Shown one piece after another: positions 1 to 8,423 of a stretch of DNA of 64,000 nt (position 1 is the first letter of the stretch; each line of letters opens with the position of its first letter). The stretch spans positions 3,286,001 to 3,350,000 of the forward strand of contig NZ_CP009288.1 of the NCBI RefSeq assembly GCF_000756615.1, in the 5' to 3' direction. Source of the stretch: Paenibacillus durus. Its GTDB lineage: Bacteria; Bacillota; Bacilli; Paenibacillales; Paenibacillaceae. The notes under the pieces were generated by a model. That model had not been told where the DNA came from, ran no database searches, and worked only from the letters and a program-made list of their open reading frames with translations. A program made the position numbers and the translations under genes.

Positions 1-1915
1 ACATCCCCGTATGATAGAGTCCTCCCCGGTAATTCCGGTATTGCGACAGGTATTGATTGAAGGTTCTGGCCCACTTGGCTCCGAGCTCATCAACCCAGAC
101 GATGTCGTTGCCGTATTTGGGAGATCTATTCAGCAGCATGGCCCGAGTAACTTCATGACCCTCAAAGTTGGCGCGAAGCGCCTCGAGCAGTTCTCCGGAA
201 CTAATCCGCTTCTCGTCAAACACAAACTTCTTAATAGCCGCCAAGCTGTCCGCCAGGTTCGCGATTTGAATCATTTGAATTCCCGAGAAGTTGTATTTGG
301 CTCCGCCTGCGGTAACATCCTTGCCCAGCTCCACGCAGTTGTCAATGACCGAAGAAAGGAACGGTGAAGGAAGAGTATCGATATGAGCTTTCTCCACTGC
401 TTCACAAGCCGCAATCATTTTGCCGATAAAATATTGGATTTGCTTCGCGAATGCAGCCTCAAGCTGTTCGAACGATTCATAGGTTTCGATATTGCCAAGG
501 TCGGGAGCCAGTGTCTTGCCCGTAATGAGGCATCTGCCGTTGTTAAGCGTAAGCTCAAGCACCTTATTAAGATTGAACATCGCGGCATCGCTCCAGCCTA
601 AATTATTGCCCGGTGTTGTAAGCTCTACGCAACCGACGATCGCATAGTTGCTGGCGTCCTCCCGGCTAATGCCAAGGCGAGTCATGGCGGGAATAATCGA
701 TTCATCGTTAAAAAATTGCGGCATTCCGCTTCCCAGAGATATAACCCGGATGCTCTCCTTAAGCAGTTCCTCCGGTGTGTTCTTGTGAAGTCTCACCGAG
801 AGATTGGGCTGCGGGAGCAGCAGATGCTCCTGTGCTTTCAGAAAGAGGAAAGATAACTCGTTTGTTGCGTCTTTGCCATCCGGAGTCTGGCCGCCAACCG
901 CAATGTTGAACCCGATCGGAAACCCCGCGAAGAATTTGGCGCTGTGGGAATTTCTCAAATAGACAATCTGATTGAATTTCAGCCAGAGGCATTCAATGAT
1001 TTCAAGTGCTCTTTGTTCGTCAATCGTCCCGTTATCCAAGTCTTTCTTGAAGTAGGGGTACAGATACTGGTCCATCCGGCCTGGTGAGAAGGAAGAGGCG
1101 TTCGATTCCAAATGCAGGATGGCGAAGAGGAACCAAAGCGACTGAACGGCTTCATGAAAGCTCTCGGCGGGACGCCGGGACAGATTGCGGCAGTTGCCGG
1201 CGGTCACTCTCATATCCTCACGGATAGCAGGATCGCTCTCTGACTCCAGCTTCTCCAGAATTAGACGATGATAGCGAAGCATGAATTCTTGCGCGCCTTC
1301 CATCACCAGAATGACGCTTTCGTAGAACTCCCTGCTTTCTCCCTCGCATACGGCCAGCCTTGCGGATGCTTCCTGCTTAATGCCTTCCGGCCCGAGTTTC
1401 AGCCATTTCTCGGTATTCGGGCAGATATGCCCTTGGGCATGATCTTTTTGATTAATCTTCACTACCAGAGCGATTTCATCAATTTCGCCGCCGTATCGTT
1501 CCCGGATAACATCCTCCAGCGAGCGGGATTTCCAGTACGGTCTAATGTCCTGTCTGAACACCTCAATATCCTCCTGGCGGACTTGAAACTTATCCTGCGG
1601 ACGTGTAGGAAGGCTTTCAAATTCTCTGTCGATCCAGGAAGTCCCGCTCTCCGGAAAAATAATGCCCTGCCTCACTCCCTTACTCCGGTTTCCTACAATC
1701 AGCTCTTCATTATGCGTATCGATTGAGAGATGGAGAAGCGCGTTTTTGAGTGATAAGGCACGTGTTACAATGGCGGACCGTTCCGGATGCCGTTCATACG
1801 TATCGGTGATGATCCGGGCCTGTTCAATTGAAACATACCTTTTCTCATCCAGCATTTTCTTTTTTAACGTTTCCACTCTTTCCGGCTTCTTCAGTCCTGC
1901 TAACGTTCGGTTCAT
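1..1915 (-). CDS. Glycyl radical enzyme (PFL/glycerol dehydratase-like), 3' end outside window
   Basis: One uninterrupted minus-strand frame of 638 codons runs from an ATG at 1915 off the left edge. A GGAGG lies about 9 nt before this ATG. The translation has family landmarks: SPGRMDQYLYPY near residue 270, the active-site motif GCVE with the radical-carrying cysteine at residue 429 and glutamate at 431, and the KYGND motif near residue 605. The GCVE form (rather than the Cys-Cys pair of true pyruvate formate-lyase) points to the dehydratase/lyase branch (glycerol, propanediol or choline type, or an uncharacterised one). The C-terminal glycyl radical loop and the expected SAM activase lie outside the window. 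These enzymes are anaerobic and oxygen-sensitive. It follows a LacI regulator in the same direction, so regulation by a sugar-like signal is possible. The exact substrate cannot be read from this part. Confidence 0.88.
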   Translation of the reverse strand, partial: MNRTLAGLKKPERVETLKKKMLDEKRYVSIEQARIITDTYERHPERSAIVTRALSLKNALLHLSIDTHNEELIVGNRSKGVRQGIIFPESGTSWIDREFESLPTRPQDKFQVRQEDIEVFRQDIRPYWKSRSLEDVIRERYGGEIDEIALVVKINQKDHAQGHICPNTEKWLKLGPEGIKQEASARLAVCEGESREFYESVILVMEGAQEFMLRYHRLILEKLESESDPAIREDMRVTAGNCRNLSRRPAESFHEAVQSLWFLFAILHLESNASSFSPGRMDQYLYPYFKKDLDNGTIDEQRALEIIECLWLKFNQIVYLRNSHSAKFFAGFPIGFNIAVGGQTPDGKDATNELSFLFLKAQEHLLLPQPNLSVRLHKNTPEELLKESIRVISLGSGMPQFFNDESIIPAMTRLGISREDASNYAIVGCVELTTPGNNLGWSDAAMFNLNKVLELTLNNGRCLITGKTLAPDLGNIETYESFEQLEAAFAKQIQYFIGKMIAACEAVEKAHIDTLPSPFLSSVIDNCVELGKDVTAGGAKYNFSGIQMIQIANLADSLAAIKKFVFDEKRISSGELLEALRANFEGHEVTRAMLLNRSPKYGNDIVWVDELGAKWARTFNQYLSQYRNYRGGLYHTGM

Positions 1916-2032
1916 ACATTTCTGCCTCCAGCCCTTTGATTGTTCACAAATTCACATATGACTGCAGCGAATACGTTCATTCCGGTTCAGCTCAAGGATA
2001 CAACTTCAGATCCCGGTCGGCTGCACCATTGA

Positions 2033-2821
2033 TCAAACCGTTCCTCTTTCAATGAGTTTAGCGGGTAATTCCTCATTTGATAAATCACCATTTACGGCTT
2101 GAAGGAAAAGGTTTTTTCCCATATTCTCAAGAGGGATTTCTACTGTCGTAATATTCATCATCTTGGCTATTGGCTGATTATCGAAACCAATTATTGCAAG
2201 TTCGTCAGGTATAGAAATATGCCGGTTCTTACAACAGGTAACAATTCCAGCCGCGACTTGATCACTAGTGACCAACAATGCCGATGGCGGCGCATCCATT
2301 TCTTGTATTTGCTTAATGACCTTTTCTCCGTCCTCAAAATAGTAGCATTCATCCATAATATAGTCAGGCTTGTATGGTAAATTATATTTCTTAACAAAGT
2401 CCCGATATGCAAATGGCAAATGCTCTTTAATCGTTGACAAATCACAGGTTCTCGAACAAATGATTAACGAATCAATCTGTTTTTGCATTAACATTTGTAG
2501 AGCTTCCAGTTCCCTGCTCTCCATATAATCCGTTTGAAATAAGACTAACTTATAGTTGTATTCCAATGCTTGATTTGCTATTCCTTTTAACAACAAACCG
2601 AAATAGGGATGGTCCGAGAATGGGAGAACCACACCCATTAACGACGTTTTCCCCGTACTTAAATGAACAGCATTTATATTCTTATGATAATTACTAGCCT
2701 TAACCGCCTCCAGAACAGCATTCTTTTTTTCTTCGCTGACATATGGGTGATTATTTAATACACGGGAGACCGTTGTGACAGATACTCCGGCCATCTTTGC
2801 CAAATCTTTAATATTTGTCAT
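2033..2821 (-). CDS. LacI family transcriptional regulator with apparent internal deletion
   Basis: 262 aa, against a usual 320-340 for the family. Residues 1-50 are a clear LacI helix-turn-helix (IKDLAKMAGVSVTTVSRVLN) followed by the hinge. The effector domain starts normally (SLMGVVLPFSDHPYFGLLLKGI) but jumps at about residue 137 from KEHLPF straight to AYRDFVKKYNLP, skipping roughly 60 residues that normally carry part of the ligand pocket, then continues normally (LLVTSDQVAAGI, AIIGFDNQP). The frame is kept across the join, near position 2412. RBS AAAGGTGA precedes the ATG at 2821. It lies between the 46-aa membrane peptide and the glycyl radical enzyme, all leftward. It may still bind DNA but be blind to its inducer, or it may be a decaying gene. 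Confidence 0.85.
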   Translation of the reverse strand: MTNIKDLAKMAGVSVTTVSRVLNNHPYVSEEKKNAVLEAVKASNYHKNINAVHLSTGKTSLMGVVLPFSDHPYFGLLLKGIANQALEYNYKLVLFQTDYMESRELEALQMLMQKQIDSLIICSRTCDLSTIKEHLPFAYRDFVKKYNLPYKPDYIMDECYYFEDGEKVIKQIQEMDAPPSALLVTSDQVAAGIVTCCKNRHISIPDELAIIGFDNQPIAKMMNITTVEIPLENMGKNLFLQAVNGDLSNEELPAKLIERGTV

Positions 2822-2833
2822 GCGCTCACCTTT

Positions 2834-2974
2834 TCAACCAAAATAATCATCAAAGGATTTAATGGGTCTCACTTCCATCCGTTGTCCGGATGCTTTTAAA
2901 CAAAAGTAAGCCGCCATATATATAATTAAGCAAAGCATCATCAATATTAAACAAAGCCCAATTAATCCAAGCAT
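2834..2974 (-). CDS. 46-aa hydrophobic membrane peptide
   Basis: Short minus-strand ORF with RBS AGGGGAGA seven bases before its ATG at 2974. The first about 28 residues are one hydrophobic segment (MLGLIGLCLILMMLCLIIYM...), followed by a short charged tail ending FDDYFG. It ends 13 bases before the LacI gene and was probably co-transcribed with it. I do not recognise a family. A single-pass membrane peptide at the head of a regulator/enzyme operon could be a membrane anchor or a regulatory microprotein, but that is inference. Confidence 0.55.
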   Translation of the reverse strand: MLGLIGLCLILMMLCLIIYMAAYFCLKASGQRMEVRPIKSFDDYFG

Positions 2975-3071
2975 AAGATTCTCCCCTCGCCTTCTGTTCT
3001 TGGTTATGAGTGTAAATTATGAAATGCGTTCCATGTCAAATCGAAAAAGTTGGCGTAAACGGACAGGAACG

Positions 3072-3125
3072 AAAAAGAAGCCTGCAAATCAAGTTCAAGT
3101 GATTTGCAGGCTTCTTTTTGATTTT
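3072..3125. terminator. Bidirectional terminator
   Basis: About 20-bp inverted repeat (AAAAAGAAGCCTGCAAATCA and its complement) with an 8-nt loop. It starts with an A-run and ends with a T-run, so it can act on both strands. It lies between the VanZ-like gene and the LacI unit. Confidence 0.75.
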
Positions 3126-3165
3126 TCAGAAATGCCAATCCAATAAAAGAGTCATCATGAATCAA

Positions 3166-3735
3166 CTAGCAGCTACGAGAGGAAGCTTGACCGTCTTGCA
3201 GCAAACTCCGGAATCCACTTGCTTTTAAAGTCCTAGAGAGTACTGCATATCCAATAATCCCGCCAAGCGTGTTGGCAATCAAATCATTAATATCGGTGTT
3301 TCGGGTGCTGCCAAGCGTCTGGGTGACACTAAACTGTACCAGCTCAATGATTGCACTCAGAATAAGAGCCGCTGTGCCGGCTTTCTTCCAGCTATTCGTT
3401 TTCCCCGAAACTAGAGGCCATAAAAAACCGAACGGCAGCATCATGATTACGTTCAACAAAAACGTTGGTACATCAGCCGTCAAAACCGGAATCCAGTTGA
3501 TGGACTTATACCAAGCGTTCTGCGACGCGTATATTCCAATGTTGACGTCAATGGGAAAAAAGGCGAAATATGCCACGCTGGTCAGGTACAAGCACATAAC
3601 CGCCCCGAATAAAAAACGCTTAGGCGAAGACTTGGTTTGAATCATCGACTGTAGGATAACTACCAGTACCGCCAGCAGGACGAGCAAAAGAATAAACAAC
3701 GCGGGAAAAGCTTCAATCGTAAAGCGAATATCCAC
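3166..3735 (-). CDS. VanZ-like membrane protein
   Basis: 189 aa, GTG start with RBS AGAAGGTGA. About five hydrophobic segments. The VanZ core is visible: YFAFFPIDVN and NWIPVL near residues 57-83, FLLNVIMMLPFGFLWPL near 92-108, then SAIIELVQF and TDINDLIANTLGGIIGY near 131-164. VanZ proteins are membrane proteins originally linked to low-level teicoplanin resistance; the biochemical role is unclear. It is downstream of the leftward anti-sigma gene, 19 bp away, so may be co-transcribed with that sigma module. The C-terminal tail is short and polar. Confidence 0.85.
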   Translation of the reverse strand: MDIRFTIEAFPALFILLLVLLAVLVVILQSMIQTKSSPKRFLFGAVMCLYLTSVAYFAFFPIDVNIGIYASQNAWYKSINWIPVLTADVPTFLLNVIMMLPFGFLWPLVSGKTNSWKKAGTAALILSAIIELVQFSVTQTLGSTRNTDINDLIANTLGGIIGYAVLSRTLKASGFRSLLQDGQASSRSC

Positions 3736-3754
3736 TTCAAATTCACCTTCTTAA

Positions 3755-4879
3755 TTAATTCGTAAGGTCAATCCGGATGTCCAGGCCGTCCACAAACTGG
3801 CTGTTCTTAATTTCCTTCGGGAAGTCTCCGTCATTGTTCTTGAATGGTTTCAGGATCAAATATTTAGTCCCGCTCCTTGCGGAAGCATAATGCACGGTCA
3901 TTGTGAACTTGTTGCCTTGAATAACGCCTTGGCCGCCCAGACGGTCCAGCAGATGGCCCTGATCGTCGTAAACCGCCACATTCGTATAAATCAGATCATG
4001 CTCATCCTGCTCAGAGATCGGCGTTTTCGACACTTTTTCCAGAGAGTATTCCAGCCTTGTGGTGATCGGAGTAACATCGACCGCATTTGCGGTAAAGATC
4101 AGGTCGCCCGCAGTTTTGACCGCATTCGGTTTGAGGCTGATGACATCGTCAGTCTTCTTCGTAAAAGGAACATTGAGCGTAAAAGTATGATCGATACCGG
4201 CCAGCTTCACTTCTACTTCCGCGTCAAAAGCGTCCGGGGCCGTATGTTTAATTCTTTCGGGCGAAGGGTTAAGGGTTTGCTCGACAATAATCGTATTCGG
4301 ATGGTCTTTTCCCGCTCCCCAGTACTGGCCTCCTCCGCCTAAAGAGTCAAACTCTCCGCCATTCCCCTTAAAGGTAATAGCGTCAATCGCACTGCTAAGC
4401 TTTACGGGACCTTTGTCCGTATCGTACATTCCGTCTTTCAGATTCGGCGCCGCCACAGTCAGCGCGTATACAGCGCGGGTTCCGTCGAACACGGTTTCTG
4501 TAACTTCCAGCTTCACATCTTTATAGGACACGTTGCTGTCAACCTGTGAAGTCAAGCCTTCGTTGGCCGCGTTTTGCAGTCCAAGATCACGCTCTATAGA
4601 GCTGAAAAGGCTGCCGATCAGCGGTATTTGCCGAATGGAATCAGCCATAGCGGGCGAAGCGAAGCCCGAGGCGAACAAGGTTATACCAAGGACGGCTGCC
4701 ACGGCGCCGGTTCCAAGAAAACGCCGTTTCCCTGAGCGTTCGGGACGCGTCCAGGCATTCATCTTCCCTCCGGAAATTGAGGCATAAGTCTCTTCCAAAC
4801 GGCCGCGAACGAAATCGGACATTGGCGCCTCGTTATCCTTTTCTGCTTTCAACTGTTTATCCAGATCAAATTGATTCAT
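3755..4879 (-). CDS. DUF4179 anti-sigma factor-like membrane protein
   Basis: 374 aa. The cytosolic N-terminus (about 1-50) is acidic and contains a short motif typical of sigma-interacting segments. One transmembrane helix follows (about 55-80, GTGAVAAVLGITLFASGF). The rest is an extracytoplasmic DUF4179 domain starting at MADSIRQIPLIGSLFSSIE. It overlaps the end of the ECF sigma gene by 14 nt, the usual translational coupling of a sigma factor with its anti-sigma factor. It is likely to hold the sigma factor at the membrane until a cell-envelope signal arrives. Confidence 0.82.
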   Translation of the reverse strand: MNQFDLDKQLKAEKDNEAPMSDFVRGRLEETYASISGGKMNAWTRPERSGKRRFLGTGAVAAVLGITLFASGFASPAMADSIRQIPLIGSLFSSIERDLGLQNAANEGLTSQVDSNVSYKDVKLEVTETVFDGTRAVYALTVAAPNLKDGMYDTDKGPVKLSSAIDAITFKGNGGEFDSLGGGGQYWGAGKDHPNTIIVEQTLNPSPERIKHTAPDAFDAEVEVKLAGIDHTFTLNVPFTKKTDDVISLKPNAVKTAGDLIFTANAVDVTPITTRLEYSLEKVSKTPISEQDEHDLIYTNVAVYDDQGHLLDRLGGQGVIQGNKFTMTVHYASARSGTKYLILKPFKNNDGDFPKEIKNSQFVDGLDIRIDLTN

Positions 4880-5399
4880 GGTTCATCTTCCCTTCTTCTG
4901 CCGGATGAATTTCTTCCATCAGTGTTTTTCTTGCCCGGTACAGTCTCGTTTTTACCGCGCTTTCCGAAATTTGCAGCGTATCCGCCACCTGTTTAAGCGG
5001 CATATCCTGGAAGTAGTACAGGATAATAACGATCCGCTGCTGATCTTCGAGTTTGTCCACGGCCATCCTCAGTTCGACCGAAGCCATGTTATCGGAAGCG
5101 TCCTGCGTTTCCGGAAGTGTTTCCATGGTAACGCTACGCGAACGCCTTTTTAGAATGGTGCTGCATTCATTAATCAAAATCCGGTAAACCCAGGTTTTAA
5201 AAAAACCGGGTTCCCGGAGCGTATCCAGTGACTTATAGGCTTTCAGAATCGTTTCCTGCAGCGCGTCTGCTATGTCCTCGTCTTTTTTGACCATTGCTCG
5301 CGCGGTGTTGTACAGTCCTTGTTCGATCTGCCGCATCAGACGGATAAATGCTTCGCGGTCCCCCTGCTTGGCCAGCTCCACCTCTTGCTCCATACTCAT
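4866..5399 (-). CDS. ECF RNA polymerase sigma factor
   Basis: 177 aa. Region 2 is at about 25-90 (DIADALQETILKAYKSLDTL, then FKTWVYRILINECSTIL), and region 4 at about 110-165 (MPLKQVADTLQISESAVKTRLYRARKTL). A strong RBS (GGAGGGAGGAGGTGGAG) lies upstream of the ATG. It is transcribed leftward with the DUF4179 gene and is divergent from a second sigma/anti-sigma pair starting at 5669. ECF factors of this type often activate their own operon in response to envelope stress. Confidence 0.92.
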   Translation of the reverse strand: MSMEQEVELAKQGDREAFIRLMRQIEQGLYNTARAMVKKDEDIADALQETILKAYKSLDTLREPGFFKTWVYRILINECSTILKRRSRSVTMETLPETQDASDNMASVELRMAVDKLEDQQRIVIILYYFQDMPLKQVADTLQISESAVKTRLYRARKTLMEEIHPAEEGKMNHESI

Positions 5400-5668
5400 G
5401 GTGTAACTCCACCTCCTCCCTCCGTTACTCCCTGTGTTGATTTTGTTTTACATGAATTAGACTGGGCAAGTACCTGAACGGTCACATCACAATCAAAAAA
5501 ACTTTCAAAAAAACAAAAACCACCGATATGAAATACGGGACGATTAATGGATTAGATCAATCACTAACTTTGGTGTTGAGCCATTTTTATAATTTTTTGC
5601 GGAAAAGTTAGAAGCGATTAGCCTCCGCCTCGTCTTATAAGTAAAATAAATAAGTTTGGAGGCACTTA

Positions 5669-6250
5669 ATGACGGATAAGGTTAACGATGAACTCATTAT
5701 CGGCAGGGTGCTGCAAGGGGATCGTGAAGCATTTGCGGCGCTGGTGGATAAATACAAGTCCGGGTTATACATTCTGTTGCTGGGAATGGGCGCGAGCCAT
5801 CAGGATGCACAGGATTTAGCCCAAGAGACTTTTATCAACGCCTATCGGAAGCTCAGCGGTCACAACAGCCAATCAAGCTTTGCCGCTTGGCTGTACACCA
5901 TTGCGGTCAACCGCTTCAGGGATGTTAAACGGCGGAAAACCTTCAGTGTTGCAAGCAACTTGCCGAAGGCTCAAATCGATGGGACACCCACTCCGGAGGA
6001 GATGTACATGCGCAAGGAAAGCGAGCTTGAGCTGCATAAGCTGCTATCCAGATTGCCGGGCAGGTACAGGATCGTACTGCTGCTGCATTATACCAATGAT
6101 CTGAGCTACGAGGAAATATCCGCAGTTACAGGCATGTCTATGCATCAAGTCAAAAACCGGCTCTACCGAGCCCGCCAAAAGCTGAGAAAATTATGGCTGC
6201 AGCCAAAGGAGGCTTCTCATGAAAAATCGGCATTACACGAGCTTAGATAA
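5669..6250 (+). CDS. ECF RNA polymerase sigma factor (second module)
   Basis: 193 aa. Region 2 is visible at about 25-85 (DAQDLAQETFINAYRKL, FAAWLYTIAVNRFRDVKRR) and region 4 at about 120-180 (LSYEEISAVTGMSMHQVKNRLYRARQKLRKL). RBS TTGGAGG is 8 nt before the ATG. The downstream anti-sigma-like gene begins inside its 3' end. It shares the fold of the divergent sigma factor but is clearly a different paralog. The 270-bp intergenic region between the modules has no motif I can assign. Confidence 0.92.
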   Translation: MTDKVNDELIIGRVLQGDREAFAALVDKYKSGLYILLLGMGASHQDAQDLAQETFINAYRKLSGHNSQSSFAAWLYTIAVNRFRDVKRRKTFSVASNLPKAQIDGTPTPEEMYMRKESELELHKLLSRLPGRYRIVLLLHYTNDLSYEEISAVTGMSMHQVKNRLYRARQKLRKLWLQPKEASHEKSALHELR

Positions 6251-7817
6251 CATGGTCGAGGATGAACTTCCACTACGCAGAATGTATGCATCCACCGGGC
6301 TTTCCGATCAATTTACGGAGCAAGTGATGGAGCAACTGCGGCATGTGGAGATGCTGCCTGCTTCCCGCAGATCGCGTAATTGGCAGAGAAAACACATCAA
6401 TCATCGTTTGCGGCGCGGCTTTCTCTGGGGCAGTGCGGCTCTGGCGACGGGTGCAGCAGCAATGCTTATAATTTCAATACTGTCCGCCCTCGGGACGACT
6501 CCACATACTTCCTCTGTTTCGCAGCCAGTGTCTGAGATGTCCTGGAGACCTCCTCTGCAAGTCAGTCAATGGGCAGATAACAGCCTTAGGGAAGCGCAGG
6601 CGCTCGGATTAGTACAACAGCCGAGTGTGGAAGTAAGCGACAAGGGCTACACCCTGTCGTTGCAAGAAGTCATTGCCGACTCCTCTAGACTAGTGCTGTC
6701 TCTGCAGGTTACTGATGAATCGGGACAGACGGACGATGAGTGGACAAAAAATAGGTTTGACAGTCAGCAATTGCGTATTCTAAATGAAGACGGTGAAGAA
6801 ATAGGATATTTTCTTTCTAAACTTCCACTGGAATATGGACCCAACACTGAGAAATCCCAAAAGTTGTGGTTAACTTACGTATTCTCCCGGCCGCCGGGGG
6901 ATACCGTAATCATCGAGGGGAACGTTCATAAGCTGTATGTCGGTGACGATGGTACGGAGCCGCTTTCGGGAAACTGGAGCTTTGCCTACATGGCCGATAT
7001 GACCAAGTCAAAGAAGTTGACCGTAACGAATGCTCTGGATGAATCCTATACCACCCCAACCGGGCTAAAAATTAACATGCGGCAGCTTGTTCGTACTCCT
7101 ATCGGAGCCCAATTGCAATTCGACACCTTGCTTACAGATGAAGCGGCTGCCCTTTCGTCCAAGGGTCTCCGCAAGCAACTCATGCTTAACTACCATTTTG
7201 AAGATGAGAACGGACGTATTCTCGCCAAAGTTAACGGCCCAGGAAACTATACCGGCTCCCCCCCTAATGTCTACCTGGATCACTTTATGACAGAAGATGC
7301 ACAGACTGGGACACAGCATTGGACCTATTCCTTCACGTATCTTCCATACGACAGCATGAAAGTTCGATTCGTGTTGGATAGTTATTCTATCCCTGTGCAA
7401 TCTGAGGATTCTATTACTTTCCGTCCGGAGAAGCTGAAAGAGCAGTCTATAATGTTTGAAGCGCAAGGCGATATCCTCAAAATCCATGCAATGGATATTG
7501 AAAAAAGCTCGAATGAGCCGGGACTCTCGGGCCATATGACAGTCAGCGGGGAAGTTGTTAACAGCTTTAATGAGGATCGCTGGATCGCACGGGATGAATC
7601 CGGTAAGGAATATGAAGTTTACTTTGTCGGAAATGTTAGGAACGGTAACACGATAACCATTGATGAACCGAAGGAAGGAGTAAACTCTAAGTCTTATCTC
7701 GATGTTTTAGGCATGACTGCTATGCCACAGGAGCTAACGCTCATCCGCACCGTAACCGACAAGAAGTATACCGATGTGGACTGGAGCTTCGAGCTGCCGC
7801 AAATCGAGCGGCATTAG
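6219..7817 (+). CDS. DUF4179-type anti-sigma factor-like membrane protein
   Basis: 532 aa. RBS AAAGGAGG lies inside the preceding sigma gene, with a 32-nt overlap. The N-terminal about 65 residues are cytosolic, a single membrane helix lies at about 68-90 (GFLWGSAALATGAAAMLIISIL), and the long extracytoplasmic part shows two beta-rich DUF4179/DUF5643-like regions (about 140-250 and 270-395). The architecture matches the 374-aa protein of the divergent module but is larger. Inferred role: membrane-bound regulator of the upstream ECF sigma factor. Confidence 0.8.
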   Translation: MKNRHYTSLDNMVEDELPLRRMYASTGLSDQFTEQVMEQLRHVEMLPASRRSRNWQRKHINHRLRRGFLWGSAALATGAAAMLIISILSALGTTPHTSSVSQPVSEMSWRPPLQVSQWADNSLREAQALGLVQQPSVEVSDKGYTLSLQEVIADSSRLVLSLQVTDESGQTDDEWTKNRFDSQQLRILNEDGEEIGYFLSKLPLEYGPNTEKSQKLWLTYVFSRPPGDTVIIEGNVHKLYVGDDGTEPLSGNWSFAYMADMTKSKKLTVTNALDESYTTPTGLKINMRQLVRTPIGAQLQFDTLLTDEAAALSSKGLRKQLMLNYHFEDENGRILAKVNGPGNYTGSPPNVYLDHFMTEDAQTGTQHWTYSFTYLPYDSMKVRFVLDSYSIPVQSEDSITFRPEKLKEQSIMFEAQGDILKIHAMDIEKSSNEPGLSGHMTVSGEVVNSFNEDRWIARDESGKEYEVYFVGNVRNGNTITIDEPKEGVNSKSYLDVLGMTAMPQELTLIRTVTDKKYTDVDWSFELPQIERH

Positions 7818-7880
7818 GCGTTTAAAGATATCTAAATTTCCAGTTCCACTTTTACAGCGACATGAAACTTCGGACTCAAC

Positions 7881-7933
7881 AAAAAATGGGCTGTGCCTAG
7901 TCAGTTACATCTGGCTGGGGCAGCTCGTTTTTT
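7881..7933 (+). terminator. Terminator after second sigma module
   Basis: Imperfect hairpin from AAAAAATGGGCTG to CAGCTCGTTTTTT with a short loop, 60 bp after the stop of the anti-sigma-like gene and followed by a T-run. Confidence 0.65.
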
Positions 7934-7939
7934 CTAATA

Positions 7940-8325
7940 AAGTTTTGAATAACACCCGATAGTGAAAAAAGAAAAAGGCCATGTACACAGGTATTTGAGC
8001 TTCCTGGCGGTGGGCAAACGGGCTACGAAGTGGGGGACGATAATTATGAGAGGCAGCGGTCTAAATAGCGATTAGAATATAAAGAGGTGAACGAAGAACG
8101 CTGCGCATTTATAGTATGTACTTTCGGCGACAACTTCGGTAACAGATAGCGATCCTTGAGCGACCTACCAGTCGCCGCTAAGGATAATAAGCTCACCTGG
8201 ATTCGGAATACAGGCGCTCTCCAGTATCATTCCTATCCATATCCCCCAGATCCCCGTTGTATCAATGAGATGAAGCGCGGTCTCGAATACCCGAGCTAAT
8301 AGTTGGTGCATAAGGCTTCACGCCG
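7940..8325. other. Gene-poor interval
   Basis: About 380 bp with no ORF that has a plausible ribosome binding site and no recognisable protein fragment or RNA. It may be remnant DNA between two convergent units. Confidence 0.4.
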
Positions 8326-8327
8326 CA

Positions 8328-8372
8328 CACAAAAGCCAGGGGATTCCTCCCCTAGCTTCTGTGTATACCCTT
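8328..8372 (-). terminator. Probable terminator of cation efflux gene
   Basis: Hairpin with arms around AAAGCCAGGGG and CCCCTAGCTT plus flanking ACACA/TGTGT, about 55 bp beyond the stop of the leftward cation transporter gene. Confidence 0.5.
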
Positions 8373-8423
8373 AACGTTCTCCGATCATGACTGTAATCCG
8401 AGTGAGACGTTTCAGTTGTGCTT

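Noticed and set aside
11..1726. Several plus-strand frames of 70-150 codons
   Set aside because: They are shadows of the minus-strand glycyl radical enzyme, whose long frame is unbroken and carries family motifs.
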